Shown here one piece after another: positions 45,218 to 54,318 of a stretch of DNA of 64,000 nucleotides. The stretch comes from an uncultured Lachnospiraceae bacterium (lineage in GTDB: Bacteria; Bacillota; Clostridia; Lachnospirales; Lachnospiraceae): NCBI GenBank assembly GCA_900546325.1, contig URCR01000004.1:35834-99833 (forward strand), written 5' to 3'. The stretch's first letter is position 1. Every line of letters starts with the position of its first letter. The notes below the pieces were generated by a model that saw only the letters and a program-made list of their open reading frames with translations, was not told the origin of the DNA and searched no databases. The position numbers and the translations under genes are program-made.

Positions 45218-46579
45218 TCAAAAAGGAATATAAAATAAAAATCTGCTTCCCTCTCCTTCTCTGCTCTCAACAGAAACTCCGCCGCCATGTGCCTCGGCAA
45301 TCCATTTTACCATCGAAAGCCCAAGTCCGGAATGACTGCCATCCGTGCGGGAAGTATCTGCACGATAGAAGCGTTCCCAGATATGTTTCATGTCATGCGC
45401 AGAAATCCCAATTCCATTATCTTCCACTATCCCGACCACATTTTCTTCCTTCGTCTGCAGAGAAACTTTGACACTCCCACCCTCTTTGCCATAGAAAACA
45501 GCATTGGATATAAGATTGACAACCATGCGGATGTAAAAACTTTCGTCCACCTCTGTATAAATGTCCGGGGCAATCTCGGTGCTGACCGTGATCTGTTTTT
45601 CCTCTGCAAGCATCTGCTGCTCTTCCGCGATGATCTGTGTCAGTTCGCTGAGATTTAACCGCTCTTTATTCAGCTTCTGCCTTCCTTCATCTGCCCGGGA
45701 TAACAAAAGCAGACTGGAGATCAGCCCCGCCATCTCCCTCGCTTTTTTTGCAATGAGTTCCAGCTGCTCCCTCTGTCTGTCCGTCAGTGCTTCCTCCGAA
45801 AGACAGGTATCACACTGCGCCAGCATGACACTCACCGGAGTGCGCAGTTCGTGAGATACATCGGAAGTAAATTGTTTTTCCCGTTGAAAGACCGTTTCCA
45901 GTTCTCCCAGCATTTCATCAAAAGTCTGTGCCAGATGATAGATCTCGTCTTTGCTCTCCTTCTGCCCCTCCGTCAGTCCTACCCGCTTTGACAGATCGGC
46001 ATCAGAACAGATCTGCCGTACGGTGTCTGTGATTTTTCTGACCGGAAGCAGCGCCTTTCTTGTAAACTGGTATCCTAAAAATGCCGCTGCAAGAGTAAAA
46101 ATTGGAAGCAGGATCACCGCAAACCGTATGGTAATCCGGAAATTTTCTTCTGCATCATTGATGGAAGTCATCCCCCTCACATAGACATTCTGCCCGTTTT
46201 CCAGCCGGTATAGCACATCGTACAAATACCATTTCTGCTTATTCGCTTTGATCTCACGCATATTTCCATCTTCAAACGCATAAGTATTCTCGGTTCCATA
46301 CGGAACTTTTCCGTAGAGAAAATATCCGCTTTCATCGTACAAAGACAGATAAATGCCTTTTTCCGCAGAATAAAAATCATTATCTACCTCGATCCTGCCC
46401 TCTTCGATTTCAATCTCCTCAACACTCTTCTGCACAGAGCTCTCCAGCTGATTTTTGACAGATGCCAGCACTTCCCTGCCACTCATGGAAAATAAAATTC
46501 CAAGTGCCGCGCAGGTAAGCAGAAGCATGAATGCCGTGTAGAACAATGTCAGTTTTGCTTTTAACGACCACCGTTTCAT
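45218..46579 (-). CDS. Sensor histidine kinase
   Basis: Kinase of 453 residues with two membrane helices (about 10-30 and 150-172) bracketing an extracellular sensor, a HAMP domain, the phospho-histidine motif TSDVSHELRTPVS (about 238-250) and a HATPase domain with NLISNAVFYG, DNGIGI and GLGLSMVK. It overlaps the response regulator gene by four bases. The stimulus is unknown; the PepSY lipoprotein downstream suggests an envelope signal. Confidence 0.93.
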   Translation of the reverse strand: MKRWSLKAKLTLFYTAFMLLLTCAALGILFSMSGREVLASVKNQLESSVQKSVEEIEIEEGRIEVDNDFYSAEKGIYLSLYDESGYFLYGKVPYGTENTYAFEDGNMREIKANKQKWYLYDVLYRLENGQNVYVRGMTSINDAEENFRITIRFAVILLPIFTLAAAFLGYQFTRKALLPVRKITDTVRQICSDADLSKRVGLTEGQKESKDEIYHLAQTFDEMLGELETVFQREKQFTSDVSHELRTPVSVMLAQCDTCLSEEALTDRQREQLELIAKKAREMAGLISSLLLLSRADEGRQKLNKERLNLSELTQIIAEEQQMLAEEKQITVSTEIAPDIYTEVDESFYIRMVVNLISNAVFYGKEGGSVKVSLQTKEENVVGIVEDNGIGISAHDMKHIWERFYRADTSRTDGSHSGLGLSMVKWIAEAHGGGVSVESREGEGSRFLFYIPF

Positions 46580-47250
46580 TTTTTCTCCTTCAACAAATAT
46601 CCGGCACCGCGGACTGTATGAATCAGTTTCTCCTCAAATGGTTCATCAATCTTTTTGCGCAGATAACGAATGTACACATCGATGACATTTGACCCGCCTG
46701 CATAGTCATAATTCCATAAATGCTGCTCTAATTTTTCTCTGGACAGCACGATTCCCTTGTTCTGGATCATATAGCGCAGCAGAGCAAATTCCTTTCCGGA
46801 CAGATGAATCTCCTTCCCGTCCCGGAATACCTGGTGAGTATCTACATGAACTTCCAGCCCGCCTTCGCTGTAACAGGAATCCTCGGATTTTTGGGGCCGC
46901 CGCAAAAGTACCCGGATCCTTGCAAGCAATTCCTCGAACGCAAACGGCTTCACAAGATAATCATTTGCCCCTGCATCCAGCCCCCGCACCCGGTCCTCAA
47001 CACTGTCCTTTGCCGTCAAAAGAAGCACCGGGACACTCTTGTTTTTCCGCCGGATTTCCCGAAGTACCGATAAGCCGTCCCTTTTCGGCATCATAATGTC
47101 AAGGATCACCACATCGTATTCTGCCCCTGCAAGATAATCGAGTGCTTCCTCCCCATCCATGCAGGAATCCACACTGTAGTGCTCTGCCTCCAGCCGCTGC
47201 GCCAGAATCTTATTTAAATCTCTCTCATCCTCTGCAATCAAAATCCGCAT
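46576..47250 (-). CDS. OmpR-family response regulator
   Basis: Regulator of 224 residues. The receiver domain has DE at 8-9, phospho-aspartate at about D51 (VVILDIMMPKRDG), T79 and K101 (YLVKPF). The C-terminal winged helix (about 130-224) ends GVGYLLKEKK-like with RGAGYLL. AAGGAG precedes the ATG. It heads the regulator-kinase-PepSY-Cys-rich unit. Confidence 0.94.
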   Translation of the reverse strand: MRILIAEDERDLNKILAQRLEAEHYSVDSCMDGEEALDYLAGAEYDVVILDIMMPKRDGLSVLREIRRKNKSVPVLLLTAKDSVEDRVRGLDAGANDYLVKPFAFEELLARIRVLLRRPQKSEDSCYSEGGLEVHVDTHQVFRDGKEIHLSGKEFALLRYMIQNKGIVLSREKLEQHLWNYDYAGGSNVIDVYIRYLRKKIDEPFEEKLIHTVRGAGYLLKEKK

Positions 47251-47312
47251 CTGCTTTTCTCCTTCTTTCTACGTCTTTTGCTAATCATAGTTCCATTGCT
47301 GCTTCCTATCTA

Positions 47313-47885
47313 TCACAATGACAATTCTCTTTTCAGCTCTCCCGATGGAATCCAGCCACTCTTTTCTGAAATCCGGTGAAAAAATTCCTGAAGATCCTTT
47401 CTCTGGAATCCTCCGAGATCCATCGTGATCTTCTGTCCGTTCTTCAGCTCGAATACAACCTCACTGTCATGTGTATCTGACACGCTCTTTCTCCGGTGAT
47501 ACTCCAGATTATGTCCGTATAATTCTGTGGCATAGCCAATCCGCATGATTTCCTTTACCGCAAACGTATCCTTGTGAAAGCTTGTTTTTCCGTCCAGTCC
47601 GCCTTTTCCCCGAAGTTTCCCGGACCATTTGCAGATTCTTATCTTTTCTCCGCACATTTCCGCCTTTTTGCTCTGATACTGCCGGACAGACTCCATCAGC
47701 AGCGGAATGATGATCAGGGCTGTCATCGCAAAAACGATCAGTTTCTGTGTCACTTTCATCTCGCCGTTCCATCCAGAATATCCGATCACGATCACAAATG
47801 CCGCCACATACATCCAAATGCTGATCAACAACAGCTTTGCCCGGATACATAGTATTTCTTCTGTTTTTTGCTTTTCTTCATTCAT
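47313..47885 (-). CDS. Hypothetical membrane protein, 190 residues
   Basis: I do not recognise this protein. Two membrane helices (about 17-38 and 48-65) are followed by a cytoplasmic domain of about 115 residues, rich in beta-strand-like segments (SEVVFELKNGQKITMDLGGF) that may be a PH-like module. GGGAGAAAG precedes the ATG. It lies 62 bases upstream of the response regulator on the same strand and may be part of that unit. Confidence 0.7.
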   Translation of the reverse strand: MNEEKQKTEEILCIRAKLLLISIWMYVAAFVIVIGYSGWNGEMKVTQKLIVFAMTALIIIPLLMESVRQYQSKKAEMCGEKIRICKWSGKLRGKGGLDGKTSFHKDTFAVKEIMRIGYATELYGHNLEYHRRKSVSDTHDSEVVFELKNGQKITMDLGGFQRKDLQEFFHRISEKSGWIPSGELKRELSL

Positions 47886-48048
47886 TTGTCTTTCTCCCTT
47901 TCACTGTCTTGCGAATCTCTCGTTAAATTATAACACAGCTGCCTGTTTTCGTCATTTCCTTTTACCTCATATTTTCTGCTACATTCCCCTCATGCAAAAA
48001 AGGAAACAGACATCTTTGCCCATTTCCTCTCTTCACCTTTTTCAGTCT

Positions 48049-48561
48049 TTAAGCTGTTTCAATCAGAATTTTCTTCTGCCGCAGCACCGCTTCTATCATA
48101 TCCAATGTTTCTTCACTGTCCGCACTTACTTTGTGATAATGATAGTTGGAGGTGATATTTTTCAGCGGACTTGATTTTCCACTTTTAATATCACCGATAA
48201 ATTCCATAACCTTCCTTCTGGAATTGATATGCAGCTCTGCTTCCATATGCCCATATACACGATGATTGATCATCACATTTTCCACGCAGCCGCCCATGTC
48301 TACAATGGAGCAAAGTTCTTCCTCCAGCTGCTCATCGGTATGATGCACTTTCCACACCCGGCTGACCGCCGCCGGTGTCTGCAGAATATATCCTCTGTTT
48401 GTAGAAATAATGTCATACCCCGCTGCCCGGATCAGCGCAATATCCTGCACGATCACCTGACGGCTCACATTATAGAGGGCTGCCAGTTTTTTCCCGGATA
48501 CCGGATCTTTACTCTCGCGGATCTCGCGGATGATCTGTTCTCTTCTCTCTGTCCCTTGCAA
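48049..48561 (-). CDS. niaR: Niacin-responsive repressor NiaR
   Basis: Repressor of 170 residues: an N-terminal helix-turn-helix (about 5-60) and a C-terminal 3H domain, with conserved histidines in NHRVYGHMEAEL and NYHYHKV. NiaR represses NAD synthesis genes when niacin is plentiful. The start is TTG at 48561, seven bases after GGAGG; no ATG fits. It is the last gene of nadA-nadB-nadC-niaR, and a candidate operator lies over the nadA promoter at 51711-51730. Confidence 0.9.
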   Translation of the reverse strand: MQGTERREQIIREIRESKDPVSGKKLAALYNVSRQVIVQDIALIRAAGYDIISTNRGYILQTPAAVSRVWKVHHTDEQLEEELCSIVDMGGCVENVMINHRVYGHMEAELHINSRRKVMEFIGDIKSGKSSPLKNITSNYHYHKVSADSEETLDMIEAVLRQKKILIETA

Positions 48562-48588
48562 TCCGTTCCCTCCATCTCTTTTTTCTTC

Positions 48589-49449
48589 TTATGCAATTGT
48601 TACTGCGTGAAGATTTTTCAGGGAAATATCTAATATCGGAGCAGAATGTGTCAGTGCCCCGCTGGAAATGTAGTCAATCCCAAGAGATATCAGACGCCCG
48701 ATATTTTCTTTTGTCACATTTCCGGAACATTCTGTCTCGGCGCGTCCGTCAATGATACCGATTGCCTCCTGCATCTCTTCTGTTGACATGTTGTCAAGCA
48801 TGATGATATCTGCTCCGGCTTCCACCGCTTCCTTCACCATCTCCAGATTTTCTACTTCCACTTCTATTTTCCGCACAAACGGAGCATATTCCTTCGCCAT
48901 TTTTACCGCCGCAGCCACACTTCCCGCTGCCCCGATATGGTTATCTTTTAAAAGCACTCCGTCAGATAAATTGTAACGGTGGTTATATCCGCCTCCGACA
49001 CGGACTGCATATTTCTCAAAAATCCTCATATTCGGTGTCGTCTTTCTCGTATCAAGCAGTTTTGTATCCGTCCCTTCTAAAAGATCCGCAACCGAACGAG
49101 TGTAAGTTGCGATGCCGCTCATCCTTTGAAGGTAATTTAATGCAACGCGCTCTCCGGAAAGCAGTACACGGATATCTCCGGTCACCTTTCCCATCAACTG
49201 TCCGTTTGTCACCTTATCTCCATCTTTGCAGAAAAATGTTACTTCCGTCTTTGCATCAAGCAGTTTGAATACTCTTTCAAAAACTTCCAGTCCTGCAATG
49301 ATTCCATCCTGCTTGCAGATCAGTTCCACTTCTCCTTTTACGGCTTCTTTCATCACCGCATTGGTCGTCACATCTTCACTTGAAATATCTTCTTTTAATG
49401 CTTCCAGAATCAGGTGATCCACCTGCAGTGTCTTTGTAATCTTATTCAT
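48589..49449 (-). CDS. nadC: Nicotinate-nucleotide pyrophosphorylase NadC
   Basis: Quinolinate phosphoribosyltransferase of 286 residues making nicotinate mononucleotide. The start MNKITKTLQVDHLI at 49449 follows AGAGGG. Motifs LLDTRKTTPNMR (about 135-146), GGGYNHRYNLSDGVLLKDNHI and IMLDNM near 215 are diagnostic. It follows nadB by 38 bases. Confidence 0.95.
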   Translation of the reverse strand: MNKITKTLQVDHLILEALKEDISSEDVTTNAVMKEAVKGEVELICKQDGIIAGLEVFERVFKLLDAKTEVTFFCKDGDKVTNGQLMGKVTGDIRVLLSGERVALNYLQRMSGIATYTRSVADLLEGTDTKLLDTRKTTPNMRIFEKYAVRVGGGYNHRYNLSDGVLLKDNHIGAAGSVAAAVKMAKEYAPFVRKIEVEVENLEMVKEAVEAGADIIMLDNMSTEEMQEAIGIIDGRAETECSGNVTKENIGRLISLGIDYISSGALTHSAPILDISLKNLHAVTIA

Positions 49450-49487
49450 GTTATTCCCTCTTTTTCTATTTGATATTACAGTTGCTC

Positions 49488-50690
49488 TTACTCGTCTTCT
49501 GATCCTACTGTTTTTTCGCGGCATTTCTTCATGGATTCTCCGGAAATCTTCGTCGCTGCCCGTTTGGCAAATACAAGGCTTTCCAGCAGAGAGTTACTTG
49601 CAAGTCTGTTCGCCCCATGCACACCGTTACAGCTCGTCTCCCCCACTGCATACAGGTGTTCCATCGAAGTCCGGCTGTCCAGATCTACCCAGATTCCTCC
49701 CATAAAATAATGCTGTGCCGGTACGACCGGAATGCATTCTTTTGTCACATCATACCCTTCTTCCAGACATCTCCGGTAAATATTCGGAAAATGACCTAGG
49801 ATTGTTTCTTTCGGAATATGTTCCATCGAGAGCCAGACGTAGTCTGTTCCGTCCTTTTCCATCTCTTCATGAATAGCCTTTGTCACAACATCCCTCGGCA
49901 GCAGTTCGTTGACAAATCGCTCCCGGTCTTTGTTGTACAGTACTGCGCCTTCCCCTCGCACAGATTCTGATATCAGAAATCTTCTCCCCGGTTTCTTTGA
50001 ATACAGTGTCGTCGGGTGGATCTGTACATAGTCCAGATGTTCCAGACGCACCCCATGCTCTTTCGCAATCCGGATTGCATCCCCGGTCAGATGCGGGAAG
50101 TTTGTCGAATGTTGATAAGTGCCGCCGATTCCGCCGCTTGCAAGAATGGTATCTGACGCATGGATACACAATGTTCCCTGTGCATTTTCTGCAAGAATTC
50201 CAGTACATTTGCCATCTTCCTCGATAATATCAGTCATCGTTGTATACTCAAAGATCGTCACATTTTTCTGCTTTCTTACACGTTCCAGCAGCTTGCTTGT
50301 AATTTCTTTTCCGGTAATATCCTTGTGAAATAAAATACGCGGGCAAGAGTGTGCTCCTTCTCTTGTATACTTCAGACTGCCATCCTCCTGCTCAAAATCC
50401 ACACCGAATCCAATCAGATCGCCAATGATCTCTCTCGAATTTCGTATCATCAGATCCACGGACTCCTTCCGGTTCTCATAATGCCCCGCTTTCATCGTGT
50501 CTTCAAAAAAACTCTCGTAATCGCTCTCATCTCTGAGTACGCAGATCCCTCCCTGTGCAAGGAAAGAATCACTGCTCTCCAGATCAGATTTCGTGATCAA
50601 TACGACTTGTTTCTCTTCCGGCAGCCAAAGTGTGCTGAATAAACCTCCTACTCCAGTTCCCACTACAACTATGTCTGCACTTATCTCCAT
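49488..50690 (-). CDS. nadB: L-aspartate oxidase NadB, short form
   Basis: Flavoenzyme of 400 residues oxidising aspartate to iminoaspartate for quinolinate synthesis. The FAD site VVVGTGVGGL (7-16), FLAQGGI, the active-site REGAHS and RFVNELLPRDVV, and GLGETSCNGVHGANRLASNSL-like end (AVGETSCNGVHGANRL) are all present. Typical NadB has about 530 residues; the C-terminal helical domain is absent here. Since nadA and nadC flank it and all catalytic parts remain, it is probably functional, likely using fumarate rather than oxygen. Confidence 0.9.
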   Translation of the reverse strand: MEISADIVVVGTGVGGLFSTLWLPEEKQVVLITKSDLESSDSFLAQGGICVLRDESDYESFFEDTMKAGHYENRKESVDLMIRNSREIIGDLIGFGVDFEQEDGSLKYTREGAHSCPRILFHKDITGKEITSKLLERVRKQKNVTIFEYTTMTDIIEEDGKCTGILAENAQGTLCIHASDTILASGGIGGTYQHSTNFPHLTGDAIRIAKEHGVRLEHLDYVQIHPTTLYSKKPGRRFLISESVRGEGAVLYNKDRERFVNELLPRDVVTKAIHEEMEKDGTDYVWLSMEHIPKETILGHFPNIYRRCLEEGYDVTKECIPVVPAQHYFMGGIWVDLDSRTSMEHLYAVGETSCNGVHGANRLASNSLLESLVFAKRAATKISGESMKKCREKTVGSEDE

Positions 50691-50743
50691 CTCTTTTTCC
50701 TCCAGTCCCTCTGTCTTTGCCTTTTTCTGTTTTTTATTTTCTC

Positions 50744-51649
50744 TTATTTTGCAAGCTCTAACATCCGCTCCAGTGTCTTTCCTGATTCTTTACGCAGATC
50801 TTCCGTAATGTGTACCTCATTTTCTCCTGTCTGCAGCACATGCAGAATCTTCTCCAGTGTAATCAGCTTCATATCCGGGCAGACCGGCTCCGTCTCTGTG
50901 AAATAAAATTTCTTATCTGGATTCTGTTTCTCAAGTTCATAGCGCACGCCATTTTCTGTACAGACAATAAACTCCTTACAGGAACTTTTTGTGGCATAAG
51001 CAATAATTCCTGATGTGCTTCCGATGTAATCTGAAATCGCGCACACAGCCTCCGGACATTCCGGGTGCGTGAGGATCTCTGCGTGCGGATGCTGCTCTCT
51101 CACTTTTTTAATCTCCTCCAACTGCATATGCTCATGTACCGGGCAATATCCGTTAGGAAATACAAATTCCTTCTCCGGCACTTGTTCTGCCACATACCTT
51201 GCCAGATTCTTATCCGGAATGAAAAAAATACGCTGATTTGGAAGCGCCTTTACGATCTGCACCGCATTTACCGAAGTCACACAGACATCCGAATGTCTCT
51301 TCAATTCAGCCGTTGAATTAATGTAGCATACAACTGCCAGATCATCGTATTTTTCCCGCATCTTCTGAATGGTCTCTGCATCTGCCATGTGTGCCATCGC
51401 GCAGTCAGCAGTCAGATCCGGCATCAGCACAGTCTTCTTTGGATTTAAGATCTTTGCACTCTCTCCCATGAAAGAAACCCCACAAAATACAATCGTCTGC
51501 TCTTTTAAACCAACTGCAACTTTACTTAAATAAAAAGAATCTCCAATATAATCTGCAATCTCCTGTATTTCCGGATTCACATAATAGTGGGCAAGGATGA
51601 CTGCATTTTTCTCTTGTTTCCATTTTTTGATTTCTTCTACTATTTTCAT
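50744..51649 (-). CDS. nadA: Quinolinate synthase NadA
   Basis: 4Fe-4S enzyme of 301 residues that condenses iminoaspartate with dihydroxyacetone phosphate. HYYVNPEIQEIADYIGDS (about 20-37), CGVSFMGESAKIL and the cysteines in CAMAHMADAE and HPECPEAV fit the family. The start MKIVEEIKKW at 51649 is chosen because the promoter's -10 box (51693-51698) overlaps the earlier ATG at 51694, which would lie upstream of the mRNA start. First gene of nadABC-niaR. Confidence 0.93.
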   Translation of the reverse strand: MKIVEEIKKWKQEKNAVILAHYYVNPEIQEIADYIGDSFYLSKVAVGLKEQTIVFCGVSFMGESAKILNPKKTVLMPDLTADCAMAHMADAETIQKMREKYDDLAVVCYINSTAELKRHSDVCVTSVNAVQIVKALPNQRIFFIPDKNLARYVAEQVPEKEFVFPNGYCPVHEHMQLEEIKKVREQHPHAEILTHPECPEAVCAISDYIGSTSGIIAYATKSSCKEFIVCTENGVRYELEKQNPDKKFYFTETEPVCPDMKLITLEKILHVLQTGENEVHITEDLRKESGKTLERMLELAK

Positions 51650-51692
51650 TCTGTCGTTCTCTCCTATACTCTTCTCCACCTCAGTGCCTACC

Positions 51693-51730
51693 ATTATAGC
51701 ACTCTCCTTTACAAGTGACAAGACACCTGT
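51693..51730 (-). promoter_or_regulatory. nadA promoter with candidate NiaR operator
   Basis: Minus-strand TTGTCA (complement of 51716-51721) and TATAAT (complement of 51693-51698), 17 bases apart with a TGC extension. The near-palindrome ACAGGTG-N6-CACTTGT (complement of 51711-51730) overlaps the -35 box and is a candidate operator for NiaR, encoded at the end of the same operon. Confidence 0.7.
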
Positions 51731-51816
51731 TTTGACAAAAATAAATGGTCTGTACGTTATTTTTTTATCAATAATGTGCAAACCATTTTTCCCATTTTCT
51801 TTCTAATACATCCTGC

Positions 51817-53400
51817 CTATTTCTTTGAAAAAATATGTTTCAAAAATACATACATCACAATCAGGAACGCACTGACATATCCGAATGCCCCAAGCGCCGG
51901 AATTCCCCATATTTTCGGCTTCATATTCGTCGTACAGATAATACTGGAGCTGATCAGAAGTGCCATCACCCACAAGCCCATCACAATATTTCTCACAAGT
52001 CTTCGAAGCAGCCTCTCCAGTTCTCCGGATACATGGAGATCGAGATTGATCTTTGTCTGCCCTTTCAGATTTCCCTGAATCAGATCTGCCACAAGAGAAG
52101 GAATATCCAGTGCTTTATGAATGGACCGGTAAAGACTCCTACCTCCATTTTTCAGTTCGCTCTTCCAGTCTTTATCTGTAAATAGTTTCCCCGCCATATG
52201 CCTGGAAGCAATTTCTACCATATTGATCTCCGGGGCAATATCTGCCAGCACTCCTTCCATGTGTGTCAGCCCGCGCGCCAGCATTGTCAGACCATGGGGC
52301 ATGATAATCCGGTTCTCCTTCATCACTTCCATCAGATCTACCATCACTTCCGCCACATCGATACTGCCCATATCCGTTGTGCCATATTTTGCAAGAAGCG
52401 CGCTGATATCCTCATAAAGCCTGCTCTGATCTGGTTTATCCCGGAATTCTCCAAGTGCCAGAACTGCCTCCTGGATAATTCCCACATCCCCGAGCGCAAC
52501 CCCCTGTACCGCCTTTCCAACGAGCTTTCTGTCACGTTCTGTCAGCCGTCCCATCATCCCCATGTCGATCCATACAATCTTTCCGTCACAGACTTTGACA
52601 TTTCCGGAGTGGGGATCTGCGTGAAAGAATCCGTCATCCATCACCTGTTTGATATAATTATCGATCAGCTTTGTACCGATTTCCTCCAGATCATATCCAT
52701 TCTCTTGCAGAGACACTTTATCGTCGATGCTCCATCCTTCAATATGTTCCATGACAAGCACATGCTGATTCGTATACTCCTGATAGAGCGCCGGAACTTT
52801 GACAAAGAGGATCCCTTTATTTCTCCGCGCAAACTCTTCCATATTGGAGGCCTCTGTCAGAAAATTCATCTCTTCCCTTGTCACCGTCCACAACTCATCG
52901 AGCACCATGTCAAGATCTACCATCTCTTTCAGGCTTACCGGGGGAACCAGTTTCACTGCCCGGTGCAAAAGTCCGATATCCCTCGCCATCTTCTCATAGA
53001 TTCCTCTCCGCTGCACTTTGATCACAACATGCTTACCGTCTTTTAAAACGGCACGATGTACCTGAGCGATCGACGCTGAGCCAAGCGGTTTTTCCTCTAT
53101 GGATTCAAAAATCTCTTTCCACGGACAGCCATAAGCAGACTTTAAGACTTCCTCCACCTCATCAAACCCCATCGGAGCCACCTCCGACCGGAGCCGCATC
53201 AGCTCATCACAGTACCTCTTCGGTAAAATATCTGAATGCATGGACATAATCTGCCCTAATTTGATAAAAGTGGGACCAAGATCTTCCAGAATCAGCCGAA
53301 GCTTCTCCGGGGAGATTCCTCTTGAAATCTCATGCCGATGTAAAATTCCCGTCATTTCCTTTAATCTTGCTCTGTATTCTCTGGATTCTTCTTTGCTCAT
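51817..53400 (-). CDS. UbiB/ABC1 (AarF) family atypical kinase
   Basis: Protein of 527 residues. The ABC1 core carries LGPTFIKLGQIMSMHSD (about 42-58, the KxGQ motif), GSASIAQVHRA (Ala-rich loop), HADPHSGN and IDMGMMG near 270-290. Two membrane helices end the protein (about 475-520). In aerobes the family supports ubiquinone synthesis; quinone genes are not expected in this organism, so a lipid or membrane role is more likely. It is 8 bases after a phasin-like gene. Confidence 0.9.
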   Translation of the reverse strand: MSKEESREYRARLKEMTGILHRHEISRGISPEKLRLILEDLGPTFIKLGQIMSMHSDILPKRYCDELMRLRSEVAPMGFDEVEEVLKSAYGCPWKEIFESIEEKPLGSASIAQVHRAVLKDGKHVVIKVQRRGIYEKMARDIGLLHRAVKLVPPVSLKEMVDLDMVLDELWTVTREEMNFLTEASNMEEFARRNKGILFVKVPALYQEYTNQHVLVMEHIEGWSIDDKVSLQENGYDLEEIGTKLIDNYIKQVMDDGFFHADPHSGNVKVCDGKIVWIDMGMMGRLTERDRKLVGKAVQGVALGDVGIIQEAVLALGEFRDKPDQSRLYEDISALLAKYGTTDMGSIDVAEVMVDLMEVMKENRIIMPHGLTMLARGLTHMEGVLADIAPEINMVEIASRHMAGKLFTDKDWKSELKNGGRSLYRSIHKALDIPSLVADLIQGNLKGQTKINLDLHVSGELERLLRRLVRNIVMGLWVMALLISSSIICTTNMKPKIWGIPALGAFGYVSAFLIVMYVFLKHIFSKK

Positions 53401-53408
53401 TTACAACC

Positions 53409-53666
53409 TCATTCTGCCTTCTCATCACTGTAGTCTTTTGCGCATGCTTCTGTAGAAGTCTGTTTTTCAGTTTTATGAGCATTCTCCTGTACCGTCTTTT
53501 TAATATTGTGTTTCAACTCTTCATTTAACACTTTTCCCTGCTCGACAGTCAGTTCTCCTTTTTTTACCATCTCATCCAACAGTTCCTTTGACTTCTCTGC
53601 AGTCACTGCCGCTGCTCCAATCCCCGCCAGCAGTAATTTTTTTACATTTTCTCCAAGTTTCTCCAT
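53409..53666 (-). CDS. Phasin-like small helical protein
   Basis: Protein of 85 residues, almost wholly helical: MEKLGENVKKLLLAGIGAAA then an amphipathic region and a KGELTVEQGKVLNEELK motif typical of phasin-like/poly(hydroxyalkanoate) granule-associated families. AAGGAGGAG precedes the ATG. The gene is fixed upstream of the UbiB-like kinase (8 bases), a pairing seen in other Firmicutes, so it probably assists that protein. No PHA genes are present. Confidence 0.75.
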   Translation of the reverse strand: MEKLGENVKKLLLAGIGAAAVTAEKSKELLDEMVKKGELTVEQGKVLNEELKHNIKKTVQENAHKTEKQTSTEACAKDYSDEKAE

Positions 53667-53707
53667 AAAATCTCCTCCTTTTGATCATCCCTTCCGGATG
53701 TTCTGTC

Positions 53708-54079
53708 CTATCTTGCAAAAAGTTGTGCCGCCTTCGGCAGAAAAATGACCAGCCCTGCAGCTGCCGCCATGATCGCCGCAATCAGAACTGCACCTGCCGC
53801 AGTATCTTTTGCCAGCTTTGCAAGCGGCTTTCTCTCCTCCGTCACAAGGTCAACAACTGCCTCCACCGCAGTATTTACAAGTTCCAACCCGAGAATCAGT
53901 CCGAACAAGATCAGACAGATACACCACTCTGTCACTGAAATATGAAAAAAGAAGCCTGCCGCCGTCACACAGGCAACGCCCAGGCAATGAATCTTCATAT
54001 TCCGCTCTTTCCTGATTCCGGTAAAAATGCCTTCAAATGCATATCCAAAACTTTTGTACAGTGGTTGTTTCTTTCTCAT
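53708..54079 (-). CDS. Diacylglycerol/undecaprenol kinase family protein
   Basis: Membrane kinase of 123 residues with three helices. Conserved residues are in ERNMKIHCLG (about 25-34) and GLELVNTAVEAVVDL (about 63-77), the DgkA catalytic segment. In Gram-positive bacteria the family mainly phosphorylates undecaprenol, linking it to wall lipid recycling. It is 41 bases upstream of the phasin-like gene. AAGGTG precedes the ATG. Confidence 0.92.
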   Translation of the reverse strand: MRKKQPLYKSFGYAFEGIFTGIRKERNMKIHCLGVACVTAAGFFFHISVTEWCICLILFGLILGLELVNTAVEAVVDLVTEERKPLAKLAKDTAAGAVLIAAIMAAAAGLVIFLPKAAQLFAR

Positions 54080-54242
54080 AGTTTCACCTTCTTTATTCCG
54101 TCTGCAAATTTTCTCCCGTCTCTCCGAAAAATGCCGTAATAAAATACAGACAGAACCGTTTTTGCTTGTTTTGATATGAATATTTTATACGGATTATACC
54201 ACATTTTTCTGTTAATAACGATATATTTTACACTTTTTTTGC

Positions 54243-54276
54243 AAAAAAAACATGTCTGCAAATACTCACAGACATG
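54243..54276 (-). terminator. Terminator of the surface-anchor remnant
   Basis: A perfect eight-base stem (54269-54276 with 54251-54258) followed by eight T on the minus strand. It lies 43 bases after the stop of the sortase-signal remnant at 54319 and supports that orientation. Confidence 0.85.
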
Positions 54277-54318
54277 CTCTTTTTGCAATTCCTTTTATTC
54301 TATTTGAGACCCCTTTTG

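Noticed and set aside
52198..53046. Plus-strand ORF of 282 residues
   Set aside because: Antisense to the UbiB-like kinase with its conserved motifs; His/Cys-rich composition is typical of a shadow.
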